Assembly: GCF_018139485.1 (NCBI RefSeq)
Contig: NZ_JAGSNF010000012.1
Span: 62,001 to 126,000 of the forward strand
DNA from: Phycicoccus avicenniae
GTDB lineage: Bacteria > Actinomycetota > Actinomycetes > Actinomycetales > Dermatophilaceae
Direction: 5' to 3'
DNA: 64,000 nt
Shown: positions 42,671-49,641 of the stretch, piece by piece
How the letters are laid out: every line of letters starts with the position of its first letter
How positions within the stretch are numbered: position 1 is the first letter of the stretch
Translations under genes and position numbers: made by a program
Notes under the pieces: model-generated
What the model was told of the DNA's origin: nothing
What the model saw: only the letters and a program-made list of their open reading frames with translations
Database searches by the model: none

Positions 42671-43330
42671 ATGGCCACCCTCCACCTGCTCCTCGCCTCC
42701 GCCTCCCCCGCCCGGCTCTCGACCCTGCGCGCGGCCGGGCTGGACCCGCTCGTGCGCGTCTCGACCGTCGACGAGCCCGCGGCCGTCTCGGCCGCCGAGG
42801 AGCGGCACGGGTCGCTCGCCGCGCCCGACGTCGCGCTCCTGCTCGCGCGGGCCAAGGCGGAGGACGTCGCCGGGACCCTCACCGCCGAGGGGGGCACGGA
42901 CGCCGACCTGCTCCTCGGCTGCGACTCCGTCCTCGAGCTCGACGACGAGGTGCACGGCAAGCCGGCCGACGCCGCCGAGGCGGTCGCCCGTTGGCGTCGG
43001 ATGCGGGGCCGGTCCGGCGTCCTGCACACCGGCCACTGGCTGCTCGACCTGCGTGGCCGGGACGTGGGCGGTACCGGGGGCATGGTCGGGGGGACCGCGT
43101 CGACGACCGTGCACTTCGCCGACCTCGACGACGACGAGCTCGAGGCGTACGTCGCGACCGGGGAGCCGCTCCGGGTCGCGGGGGCCTTCACCCTCGACGG
43201 CCTGGGCGGCCCGTACGTCACGGGCATCGAGGGCGACCCGAGCAGCGTCGTCGGGGTGTCCCTGCCCCTGCTGCGCGACCTGGTCCGTGACCTCGGTGTC
43301 GCCTGGCACGACCTCCGCCGGGTGACGTGA
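42671..43330 (+). CDS. maf: Maf family nucleotide pyrophosphatase
   Basis: A 219-residue protein with LLLASASPARLSTLRAAGL at the N-terminus (the S-x-S-P-R-R-type nucleotide loop), LLLGCDSVLELDDEVHGKP with the catalytic Asp region, and the late EGDPSSVVGVSLPLL. Maf proteins hydrolyse non-canonical or modified nucleoside triphosphates to monophosphates and limit their entry into nucleic acid. ATG 42671 is used because of the -10 spacing and the family start; an in-frame GTG 9 bases upstream is less likely. In mycobacteria maf follows accE5; here PLP, MOSC, DUF885 and TetR genes lie between. Confidence 0.92.
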   Translation: MATLHLLLASASPARLSTLRAAGLDPLVRVSTVDEPAAVSAAEERHGSLAAPDVALLLARAKAEDVAGTLTAEGGTDADLLLGCDSVLELDDEVHGKPADAAEAVARWRRMRGRSGVLHTGHWLLDLRGRDVGGTGGMVGGTASTTVHFADLDDDELEAYVATGEPLRVAGAFTLDGLGGPYVTGIEGDPSSVVGVSLPLLRDLVRDLGVAWHDLRRVT

Positions 43331-43342
43331 CGCCCGACCTGC

Positions 43343-43378
43343 AAGTACTTGACACATTGGAAAGTACTTTCGTAGCGT
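43343..43378 (+). promoter_or_regulatory. Promoter with two AAGTACTT operators
   Basis: A consensus TTGACA -35 (43349-43354) is followed after 18 bases by TAGCGT (43373-43378), 6 bases from ATG 43385. The perfect palindrome AAGTACTT occurs twice, at 43343-43350 (touching the -35) and 43362-43369 (in the spacer), 19 bases apart. This looks like a repressor-controlled promoter, most simply bound by the regulator of this two-gene operon. Confidence 0.65.
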
Positions 43379-43384
43379 CGAGTC

Positions 43385-43876
43385 ATGTCCACACCGACGA
43401 GCGGAGAAGACGTCATGCACGAGATCACCCCACGCGAAGCGCGCCGACGGCTCGACCACCTCGAGGCCGCCACCGCCAACCGTGACGCCGAGCGGCGCAT
43501 CCACGCGCTGGCCACGGCCGGCTTCGGTGTCCTCATGGGCGGTTACCTCACGATCTCCCGCGTCGTCGAGGAGACCCGGTTCGAGACGGTCGCCCTCGTC
43601 CTCTACGTGGTGCTGCTCGGAGCCCTCGCCGCATGGCAGACCCGGGGCGCACTCGCCTGGCCCCGGCACGCCCGTCGGACGTCCTGGCTCGGGCTCGGCG
43701 GCACCTTCGTGCTCTTCATGGGCGCGGTCGTGCTCTTCAACGTCCGTGAGGTCGCCCGCGAGGACGGCGGGGCACCCGGCCCCGAGAACGTCGTCCTGCT
43801 CGTCGCAGCCGGCGTCCTCACCGCGACCCCGATGCTCGTCGCCGCCGTGCGGATCCGTCGCGGCGGCGGGGTGTGA
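43385..43876 (+). CDS. Four-segment membrane protein encoded with an HTH regulator
   Basis: A 163-residue protein with an N-terminal charged helix (EARRRLDHLEAATANRDAERR) and four hydrophobic segments from about residue 45. It starts at ATG 43385, predicted leaderless; ATG 43418 behind GGAGAAGAC is an alternative. Its stop overlaps the start of a winged-helix regulator (GTGA), a pairing common in actinobacteria. No function is known; by analogy it may be a membrane response protein controlled by its partner. Confidence 0.7.
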   Translation: MSTPTSGEDVMHEITPREARRRLDHLEAATANRDAERRIHALATAGFGVLMGGYLTISRVVEETRFETVALVLYVVLLGALAAWQTRGALAWPRHARRTSWLGLGGTFVLFMGAVVLFNVREVAREDGGAPGPENVVLLVAAGVLTATPMLVAAVRIRRGGGV

Positions 43877-44190
43877 GCACCGAGGAGAAGGCCGGCGCCG
43901 GCCATGCTCGGCATCGGCTCGACGACGTCATCCACGCCCCCGTCCGGTTCAGCATCGTCGCCACCCTCGCCGGGGTCGACGAGGCGGAGTTCGCCATGGT
44001 CCGCGACGAGGTCGAGGTCTCCGACTCGGCTCTGTCCAAGCAGGTCTCGACCCTGGAGCAGGCGGGGTACGTCCGCGTCCGCAAGGGCTACATCGGCAAG
44101 CGTCCGCGGACGTGGCTGTCGCTGACGGCTCACGGCCGGCGCGCGTTCTCGGACCACCTCGCCGCGCTGCGCGAGATCGCGGGCGGCTGA
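43873..44190 (+). CDS. Winged-helix transcriptional regulator (HTH_34 / ArsR-PadR-like)
   Basis: A 105-residue protein made almost only of a winged helix: LDDVIHAPVRFSIVATLAGV, FAMVRDEVEVSDSALSKQVSTLEQAGYVRVRKG (recognition helix and wing) and TWLSLTAHGRRAF. GTG 43873 overlaps the stop of the membrane protein gene, so the two are co-translated. It is the best candidate to bind the paired AAGTACTT sites at the operon promoter and to repress itself. The inducing signal is unknown. Confidence 0.85.
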   Translation: MSTEEKAGAGHARHRLDDVIHAPVRFSIVATLAGVDEAEFAMVRDEVEVSDSALSKQVSTLEQAGYVRVRKGYIGKRPRTWLSLTAHGRRAFSDHLAALREIAGG

Positions 44191-44192
44191 TG

Positions 44193-44220
44193 CCGACCGT
44201 CGGCCCGCGCCGACGGTCGG
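44193..44220. terminator. Bidirectional terminator hairpin
   Basis: A perfect 11-bp stem (44193-44203 with 44210-44220, 6-base loop) lies between the convergent regulator and carboxyltransferase genes. Confidence 0.65.
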
Positions 44221-44232
44221 GCCGGGTGCCGG

Positions 44233-45789
44233 TCAGACCGGGGGGACGCCCCGGCGCTTGTCGGCGAAGTGCCGGTCGCGACGGGCGGCGTAGCGCAGCC
44301 GGAGCAGCAGCTCGGCCCGGAGCGCGTCCGGCTCGACGACCTGGTCGACGACGAGGTCGGCGGCGAGCCGCTCGAGGTCGACGTCGGCGAGGTACTCCGC
44401 CCGCCGCTCGGCGACGAAGGCCTCGCGGGCGTCGGCGCCCTCGGTCGCCTCGATCTCGGCGATCCGGTTCGCGTACACGGCGTTGACGGCGGCCTCGGGG
44501 CCCATGACGGCGATCCGCGCCGTCGGCAGGGCGATCGTCGCGTCCGGGCCGAAGCCCGGCCCGCCCATGGCGTAGAGGCCGGCGCCGTACGCCTTGCGGA
44601 CGACGACGCACACCTGGGGGACGGTCGCCGAGGAGACGGCCGAGACCATCTTCGCGCCGTGCCGGATGATGCCACCGCGCTCGACCTCCGAGCCGATCAT
44701 GAAGCCGGGGACGTCGGCGAGGTAGACGAGCGGGACGTTGAAGGCGTCGCACAGCCAGATGAACCGGGCCGCCTTGTCGGCGGAGTCGCTGAAGAGCACC
44801 CCGCCCTTGACGGCCGAGTTGTTCGCGACGACGCCCACGCTCTCGCCGCCCAGCCGGGCGAACCCGACGACGAGCTCGGGGGCGAAGAGGGGCTTGATCT
44901 CGAAGAAGCTGTCGTCGTCGACGAGACCGTCGAGCAGGTCGTGGACGTCGAACGGCTGGCTCTCGCGCTCCGGGACGGCGTCGCGCGCGAGCGGGGCCAC
45001 CGGCTCCTCGGCCGTGTACGACGGCGGGGCGGCGCGCCAGCTGTCCGGGAGGTAGGACAGGTACAGGCGGGCGAGCTCGATGGCCTCGGCGTCGTCGGCG
45101 GCGAGCAGGTCCCCGACGCCGGAGACGGTGCAGTGCATCCGCGCCCCGCCCATCTCCTCGAGCGAGACCTTCTCGCCGACGACCATCTCGGCCATCCGCG
45201 GGCTGCCGAGGTACATCGACGCGTTGCCCTCGACCATGACGATGACGTCGCAGAAGCTCGGGATGTACGCGCCCCCCGCCGCCGACGGCCCGAAGAGGCA
45301 GCAGACCTGTGGGACCTTCCCGGACAGGGCGACCTGGTTGTGGAAGATCCGGCCCGCGCCCCGACGGCCCGGGAACATCTCGACCTGGTCGGTGATCCGG
45401 GCACCGGCGGAGTCGACGAGCCAGAAGACCGGCAGCTCCTCGCGCAGCGCCGTCTCGGTGGCGCGGACGATCTTCTCCACGGTCCGGGCGCCCCAGGACC
45501 CGGCCTTGACCGTCGGGTCGTTGGCGATGACGACGACCGGGCGGTCCTCGACGGTCCCGCGGCCGGTGACGACGCCGTCGGCGGGCAGCCCGCCCGCGAG
45601 GGCGTTGGCGTAGCGGCCGTCCTCGACGAAGGAGCCCTCGTCGACGAGCAGGGCGATCCGGTCGCGGACGTAGAGCTTGTCCTGCGCGGCGAGCTTGGCC
45701 GCGGCCTTCTCCGACGGGGCGGCCGACGCGGCGTGGGCGCGCTCGAGCCGGGCCCGGACGTCGGCGACGCGGGGGTCGCGCTCGGTCAC
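44233..45789 (-). CDS. accD1: Acyl-CoA carboxylase carboxyltransferase (methylcrotonyl-CoA carboxylase beta-like)
   Basis: A 518-residue carboxyltransferase of a different subtype from accD5. It has KLYVRDRIALLVDEGSFVEDG, FWLVDSAGARITDQVEMFPGRRGAGRIFHNQ, FGPSAAGGAYIPSFCDVIVMV and DVPGFMIGSEVERGGIIRHGAKM. The DSAGAR...DQ block and its partner acyl-CoA dehydrogenase point to methylcrotonyl-CoA carboxylase of leucine breakdown (compare AccD1 with FadE19 in mycobacteria). GTG 45789 overlaps the dehydrogenase stop by GTGA. No biotinylated subunit is in this operon, so the alpha subunit at 55332 or one outside the window must supply carboxybiotin. Confidence 0.88.
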   Translation of the reverse strand: MTERDPRVADVRARLERAHAASAAPSEKAAAKLAAQDKLYVRDRIALLVDEGSFVEDGRYANALAGGLPADGVVTGRGTVEDRPVVVIANDPTVKAGSWGARTVEKIVRATETALREELPVFWLVDSAGARITDQVEMFPGRRGAGRIFHNQVALSGKVPQVCCLFGPSAAGGAYIPSFCDVIVMVEGNASMYLGSPRMAEMVVGEKVSLEEMGGARMHCTVSGVGDLLAADDAEAIELARLYLSYLPDSWRAAPPSYTAEEPVAPLARDAVPERESQPFDVHDLLDGLVDDDSFFEIKPLFAPELVVGFARLGGESVGVVANNSAVKGGVLFSDSADKAARFIWLCDAFNVPLVYLADVPGFMIGSEVERGGIIRHGAKMVSAVSSATVPQVCVVVRKAYGAGLYAMGGPGFGPDATIALPTARIAVMGPEAAVNAVYANRIAEIEATEGADAREAFVAERRAEYLADVDLERLAADLVVDQVVEPDALRAELLLRLRYAARRDRHFADKRRGVPPV

Positions 45790-46979
45790 AGCGGCAGACC
45801 CATCGCCTTGGCGAGCACCATCCGCTGGACCTCGGAGGTGCCCTCGCCGATCTCGAGGATCTTGGCGTCGCGGTAGAACCGCGCGACGGGGTACTCCTCC
45901 ATGAAGCCGTTGCCGCCGAACACCTGGGTCGCGATGCGGGTGGCGGTCACGGCCGCCTCGGAGGTGTACAGCTTGGCCTTGGACGCCGCCTGCGCGACCT
46001 CCTGGGCCGAGCGCCGCCCCGCCTCGTGCTCGTCCTTGAGCCACGCGGCGCGGTAGGTGAGCAGCCGGGCCGCCTCCTCCATGACGGACAGGTCGGCGAC
46101 GGGGAAGGCGACGCCCTGGTTGCTCCCGATGGGCCGGCCGAAGGCGGTGCGCTGGGTGGCGTACGCCGTCGCCTCCTCGCGCATCCGCACGACGAGCCCG
46201 AGGGCGAGGGCGCTGATCGCGATGCGACCGTCGTCGAGGGTCTTCAGGAACTGGCGGAAGCCCTGGCCCCGCTCCCCGAGCAGGTGGTCTGCGGGCACCC
46301 GGCAGCCGTCGAAGGACAGCCCGTGGGTGTCGGAGATGTTCCAGCCGAGCTTGTCGTACGGGGGCTCGACGGTGAAGCCGGCCGTCCCCGAGGGGACCAT
46401 GACCGCGGAGATCTCCGGGCGGCCCTCGGCCGTGGTGCCGGTGCGCGCGGTGACGGTGACGACCGAGGTGATGTCCGTGCCCGAGTTGGTGATGAACGAC
46501 TTGGCCCCGTCGACGACCCACTCCCCCGCGTCCTCGTCGAGGACGGCCTTGGTGCGGGTGGCGCCCGCGTCGGACCCCGCGTCCGGCTCCGTGAGCCCGA
46601 AGCCCGCGAGGGCGCGCCCGGCGACGAGGTCAGGGAGGAAGCGCTCCTTCTGGGCGTCGGTGCCGTACGTGAGGATCGGGTTGATCCCGAGCCCCACCCC
46701 GGCGGACAGGGTGATCCCGATCGACTGGTCGACCCGGCCGAGCTCCTCGATCGCGAGGCAGAGGCTCGTGAAGGCCCCGCCCTCGGAGTGCTCCAGCGAG
46801 CCGCCGTAGGCCTCGGGGACGACGAGCCCGAAGAGGCCCAGCTCACCCATCCGGGGTACGAGGTCGGCCGGGAAGTGGTGGTCGCGGTCCCACTGCGCGA
46901 CGTGCGGCTCGACGGCCTCGGTCGCGAACTCCCGCACGACGGCGCGGAAGTCCTCGTGGTCCTTGCTCAGCTCGTACAT
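45786..46979 (-). CDS. Acyl-CoA dehydrogenase, branched-chain pathway context
   Basis: A 397-residue flavoenzyme from ATG 46979 (MYELSKDHEDFR). GFGLTEPDAGSDAGATRT, SFITNSGTDITSVVTVTA and KLGWNISDTHGLSFDGCRVP are family motifs, and EIGEGTSEVQRMV near residue 380 keeps a Glu at the position used as base in short/medium-chain enzymes. True isovaleryl-CoA dehydrogenases usually have a non-acidic residue there, so the chain specificity is open. The operon with a methylcrotonyl-type carboxyltransferase and a divergent LiuR-like regulator places it in leucine or related branched-chain catabolism. Confidence 0.87.
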   Translation of the reverse strand: MYELSKDHEDFRAVVREFATEAVEPHVAQWDRDHHFPADLVPRMGELGLFGLVVPEAYGGSLEHSEGGAFTSLCLAIEELGRVDQSIGITLSAGVGLGINPILTYGTDAQKERFLPDLVAGRALAGFGLTEPDAGSDAGATRTKAVLDEDAGEWVVDGAKSFITNSGTDITSVVTVTARTGTTAEGRPEISAVMVPSGTAGFTVEPPYDKLGWNISDTHGLSFDGCRVPADHLLGERGQGFRQFLKTLDDGRIAISALALGLVVRMREEATAYATQRTAFGRPIGSNQGVAFPVADLSVMEEAARLLTYRAAWLKDEHEAGRRSAQEVAQAASKAKLYTSEAAVTATRIATQVFGGNGFMEEYPVARFYRDAKILEIGEGTSEVQRMVLAKAMGLPL

Positions 46980-47039
46980 GGCGCCCCTTCGCGTCGGGTC
47001 CGGCCCCGGGTCGCGGTGGCCGGCGGGTGGGTCAACGTT

Positions 47040-47070
47040 CTTGACGTTGACGTCAACGTAAAGCAATACT
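47040..47070. promoter_or_regulatory. LiuR-like operator and divergent promoter
   Basis: A 24-bp palindrome (47040-47063) with 11 of 12 pairs matching, centred on GTTGACGTCAAC (47046-47057). On the plus strand TTGACG (47041-47046), an 18-base spacer and AATACT (47065-47070) form the regulator promoter, 7 bases from GTG 47078. The operator fills the spacer, as MerR-family regulators prefer, and probably also controls the divergent catabolic operon. Confidence 0.7.
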
Positions 47071-47077
47071 CGGTCCC

Positions 47078-47503
47078 GTGACAACCCGGACCACCGCGAC
47101 CACGCCGCCAGCGCCCTCGGACGAGGGCGGGCGCACGTGGACCATCGCCGAGGTCGCCGAGGAGTTCGGCGTCACCCACCGCACGGTCCGCCACTACGAG
47201 GCCCTGGGCCTGCTCTCCCCCGAGCGGCGCGGGACGACCCGCGTCTACCACCGGCGGGACCGCACCCGCCTCGGTCTCGTCCTGCGCGGGCGTCGGCTCG
47301 GGTTCCCCCTCGAGGAGATCCGCACGATCATCGACCTCTACGACGCGCCCCGCGGCCGCCGCAGCCAGCTCGAGTACGTCCTCGCCCAGATCGACGCGCG
47401 TCGGGCCGACCTCGAGCAGCGCCGCGCGGACCTCGAGGCGGCGCTCACCGAGCTCGACGGCTTCGAGCGCCGCTGCCGGGAGGACCTCGACCGCATCGGC
47501 TGA
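47078..47503 (+). CDS. MerR family regulator (LiuR-like)
   Basis: A 141-residue regulator: WTIAEVAEEFGVTHRTVRHYEALGLLSPERRGTTRVYHRRD is the MerR winged helix (residues 21-61), followed by FPLEEIRTIIDLYD and a long dimerising coiled coil rich in Arg, Glu and Leu. There are no C-terminal metal-binding Cys residues, so a small organic inducer (for instance an acyl-CoA or branched-chain intermediate) is likelier. It is divergent from the acyl-CoA dehydrogenase/carboxyltransferase operon across a strong palindrome, the arrangement known for LiuR. The mRNA appears leaderless from GTG 47078. Confidence 0.85.
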   Translation: MTTRTTATTPPAPSDEGGRTWTIAEVAEEFGVTHRTVRHYEALGLLSPERRGTTRVYHRRDRTRLGLVLRGRRLGFPLEEIRTIIDLYDAPRGRRSQLEYVLAQIDARRADLEQRRADLEAALTELDGFERRCREDLDRIG

Positions 47504-47517
47504 GCCGGCACGGAGTC

Positions 47518-47567
47518 GCCCGGACCTCCCGCCGCGCCCCCTGCTGACGCCGCGGGAAGGTCCGGGC
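47518..47567. terminator. Long terminator-like hairpin
   Basis: Arms 47518-47527 and 47558-47567 are a perfect 10-bp inverted repeat, with partly complementary sequence inside. It sits in the 148-base gap between the convergent MerR and PfkB kinase genes; nothing else was found in that gap. Confidence 0.55.
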
Positions 47568-47651
47568 ACGCCGATCATCCCGGACCGTGGCGCCGTCCGT
47601 CCATGACCCGATGTGACCAGATCCCGCGGGTCGGGCCGAGGTGTCCCGGCG

Positions 47652-48572
47652 TCAGCGCGACGCGAGGAAGGCGTCGATCTCCTCCCGCGTGGGGCAGCTG
47701 TCCGGGCCACGCCGGGTCACCGTGAGCGCACCGGCGGCGTTGCCCCTGGCGGCAGCCTCGGACCACGTCGCGCCGGCGAGCCGCTCGGCGAGCAGGACGC
47801 CGGTGTGGGTGTCACCCGCGCCGTTGGTGTCCACCGGCCGCTGCGGGTGGCCGGGCACGAACACCCCGTCCCCGTCGGCCCGCACCAGACACCCCCGGGG
47901 GCCGTCCCGCACGACGACGACGGCCCCGCGGGGCAGCATCGTCGCGAGGACCTCGGCGGACTCCCGGATGCCGCCCACCCCCGCGAGGGCCGAGGCCTCG
48001 TCCGCGTTGCCGGACCACACGGTCGTCCGGGAGAGCACGGCCTCGCGGGCCTCGTCGTCCGCGTGCACGAAGGTCGCGCCCGGGTCGAGGACGACGTCGA
48101 CGCCGCCGTCGAGGGTGCCGAGCCACTCGACGAGCGGGTCACGGGTCCGCCCGACGAGCGAGTAGCCGCTCACGCACACGAGGTCGCCGGGCCGGGGGGC
48201 GCTCGTCGCCAGGGACGCGGCGGTGATGCACCGCTCGGCGGCCTGGGTGGTGACGAACGTGCGCTCGGCCGTCGGCTCGACGAGGACGACGCAGATCCCG
48301 GTGTCGAGGTCCTCGACCGGCGGCGCCGACAGGGCGACGCCCGCGGTGCGCAGCGTCTCGCGGACGAGGTCACCGTTCGGCCCGGTCCCCACCGCCCCGG
48401 CGTGCACGGCGCTGGCCCCCGAGCGGGCCGCGGCCAGCAGGGTCGTCGTCGCACCGCCGGCGTACCGGCGCTGGCTCCCGGCCATGACGTTGCCGCCCCG
48501 GGCCGGGATCTCCGGGACCTCCAGGACGACGTCGACGAGGGCCTGCGCGGTGTGGATCACCCGGGGTGCCAT
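47652..48572 (-). CDS. PfkB family carbohydrate kinase
   Basis: A 306-residue ribokinase-fold kinase. RRYAGGATTTLLAAARSGA near residue 35 replaces the usual GGxxxN loop (GGA-TTT, so N is Thr), GAVGTGPNGDLVRETL follows, and PVDTNGAGDTHTGVLLAERL near 245 is the PfkB signature 2 with the catalytic Asp. The substrate could be a sugar or nucleoside; the family does not allow a firm call. The gene is predicted leaderless (TAGGGT 6 bases before ATG 48572) and monocistronic. Confidence 0.85.
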   Translation of the reverse strand: MAPRVIHTAQALVDVVLEVPEIPARGGNVMAGSQRRYAGGATTTLLAAARSGASAVHAGAVGTGPNGDLVRETLRTAGVALSAPPVEDLDTGICVVLVEPTAERTFVTTQAAERCITAASLATSAPRPGDLVCVSGYSLVGRTRDPLVEWLGTLDGGVDVVLDPGATFVHADDEAREAVLSRTTVWSGNADEASALAGVGGIRESAEVLATMLPRGAVVVVRDGPRGCLVRADGDGVFVPGHPQRPVDTNGAGDTHTGVLLAERLAGATWSEAAARGNAAGALTVTRRGPDSCPTREEIDAFLASR

Positions 48573-48578
48573 GCCGCG

Positions 48579-48584
48579 ACCCTA
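48579..48584 (-). promoter_or_regulatory. Leaderless -10 box of the PfkB kinase gene
   Basis: TAGGGT on the minus strand, 6 bases before ATG 48572. Confidence 0.5.
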
Positions 48585-48635
48585 GCGATGTGGGCGGGCC
48601 CGCCGCGCCGCGGTGGACGGCCGGGTCCCCCGTCG

Positions 48636-49496
48636 TCAGCCGACGCGGGCGCGGACCTCGTAGAGCTCGGGGAAGAAGGTGAGGTCGAGGGCGCGGCGGA
48701 GGAAGTCGACGCCGCTCGAGCCACCGGTACCGACCTTGTGGCCGATGGTCCGGGTCACGACCTGCAGGTGACGGAAGCGCCACTGCTGGAAGAGGTCCTC
48801 GACGTCGACGAGCTCCTCGCACGTCTCGTACACGCCCCAGTGCTCGTCCGGCGCGGCGTACACGGCGGCGAACACCTCGACGAGCGCCGGGACGAGGCGG
48901 TACGGCGCGGTGACGTCCCGGTCCAGCACCTCCCGCGGGACGGGGTACCCGCGCCGCGCGAGCAGCCGGAGGAACTCGTCGTACACCGTCGGCTCGGCGA
49001 GGAGCTCCTCGAGCCCCGCGCGGGCCCGCGCGTCGTGCTCGAAGACCCGCACCATGTCGGCGTTCTTGTTGCCGAGCAGGAACTCGACGGCGCGGTACTG
49101 GTCGCTCTGGAAGCCCGAGCTTGTCGCGAGGAAGGGGCGGATCTGGGCGTACTCGCTCGGGGTGAGGGTGGCGAGGACGTCCCACATCTCGACGAGCTGT
49201 CGCTGGACGTGCTTGACCCGGGCGAGGCGCTTGAGGGCCGGAGCGAGCTCGTCGGCGGCGAGGAGGGAGCGGGCGGAACGCAGCTCGTGGAGCAGGAGCT
49301 TCAGCCACAGCTCGGACACCTGGTGCTGGACGATGAACAGCAGCTCGTCGTGCTGCGGCGGCTCGCTCCGGGGGTGCTGTGCCGACAAGAGGGTGTCGAG
49401 GTCGAGGTAGGCGCCGTACGACATCGCCCGACCGAAGTCGGTGCGGATGCCCTCCTCGAGGGTCCGCCGGGCCCGGTCCACCACGTCGTCGCTCAT
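48636..49496 (-). CDS. kynA: Tryptophan 2,3-dioxygenase
   Basis: A 286-residue heme enzyme opening the indole ring of L-tryptophan to N-formylkynurenine. DELLFIVQHQVSELWLKLLLHEL near residue 50 lines the substrate and heme pocket, SGFQSDQYRAVEFLLGNKN follows, and HLQVVTRTIGHKVGTGGSSG near the end holds the proximal heme ligand His253 and the substrate-binding Thr/Gly loop. No kynureninase or formamidase is adjacent, so the rest of the pathway lies elsewhere. The start is ATG 49496; CACGAT 6 bases upstream is a weak -10 candidate. Confidence 0.94.
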   Translation of the reverse strand: MSDDVVDRARRTLEEGIRTDFGRAMSYGAYLDLDTLLSAQHPRSEPPQHDELLFIVQHQVSELWLKLLLHELRSARSLLAADELAPALKRLARVKHVQRQLVEMWDVLATLTPSEYAQIRPFLATSSGFQSDQYRAVEFLLGNKNADMVRVFEHDARARAGLEELLAEPTVYDEFLRLLARRGYPVPREVLDRDVTAPYRLVPALVEVFAAVYAAPDEHWGVYETCEELVDVEDLFQQWRFRHLQVVTRTIGHKVGTGGSSGVDFLRRALDLTFFPELYEVRARVG

Positions 49497-49641
49497 GGCG
49501 TCATCGTGCCACCGCCGGCGCTCCGCCGACCGCGGGGAGCCCCTCGTCCGAACGGCCCCCGCGGGCGCCGAACCGCGCCGGGTCGCGCCCGGGTCTGGCT
49601 ACGGTGCGCGAGCATCGCCATCCGTGGAAAAGGAGCCCCCG

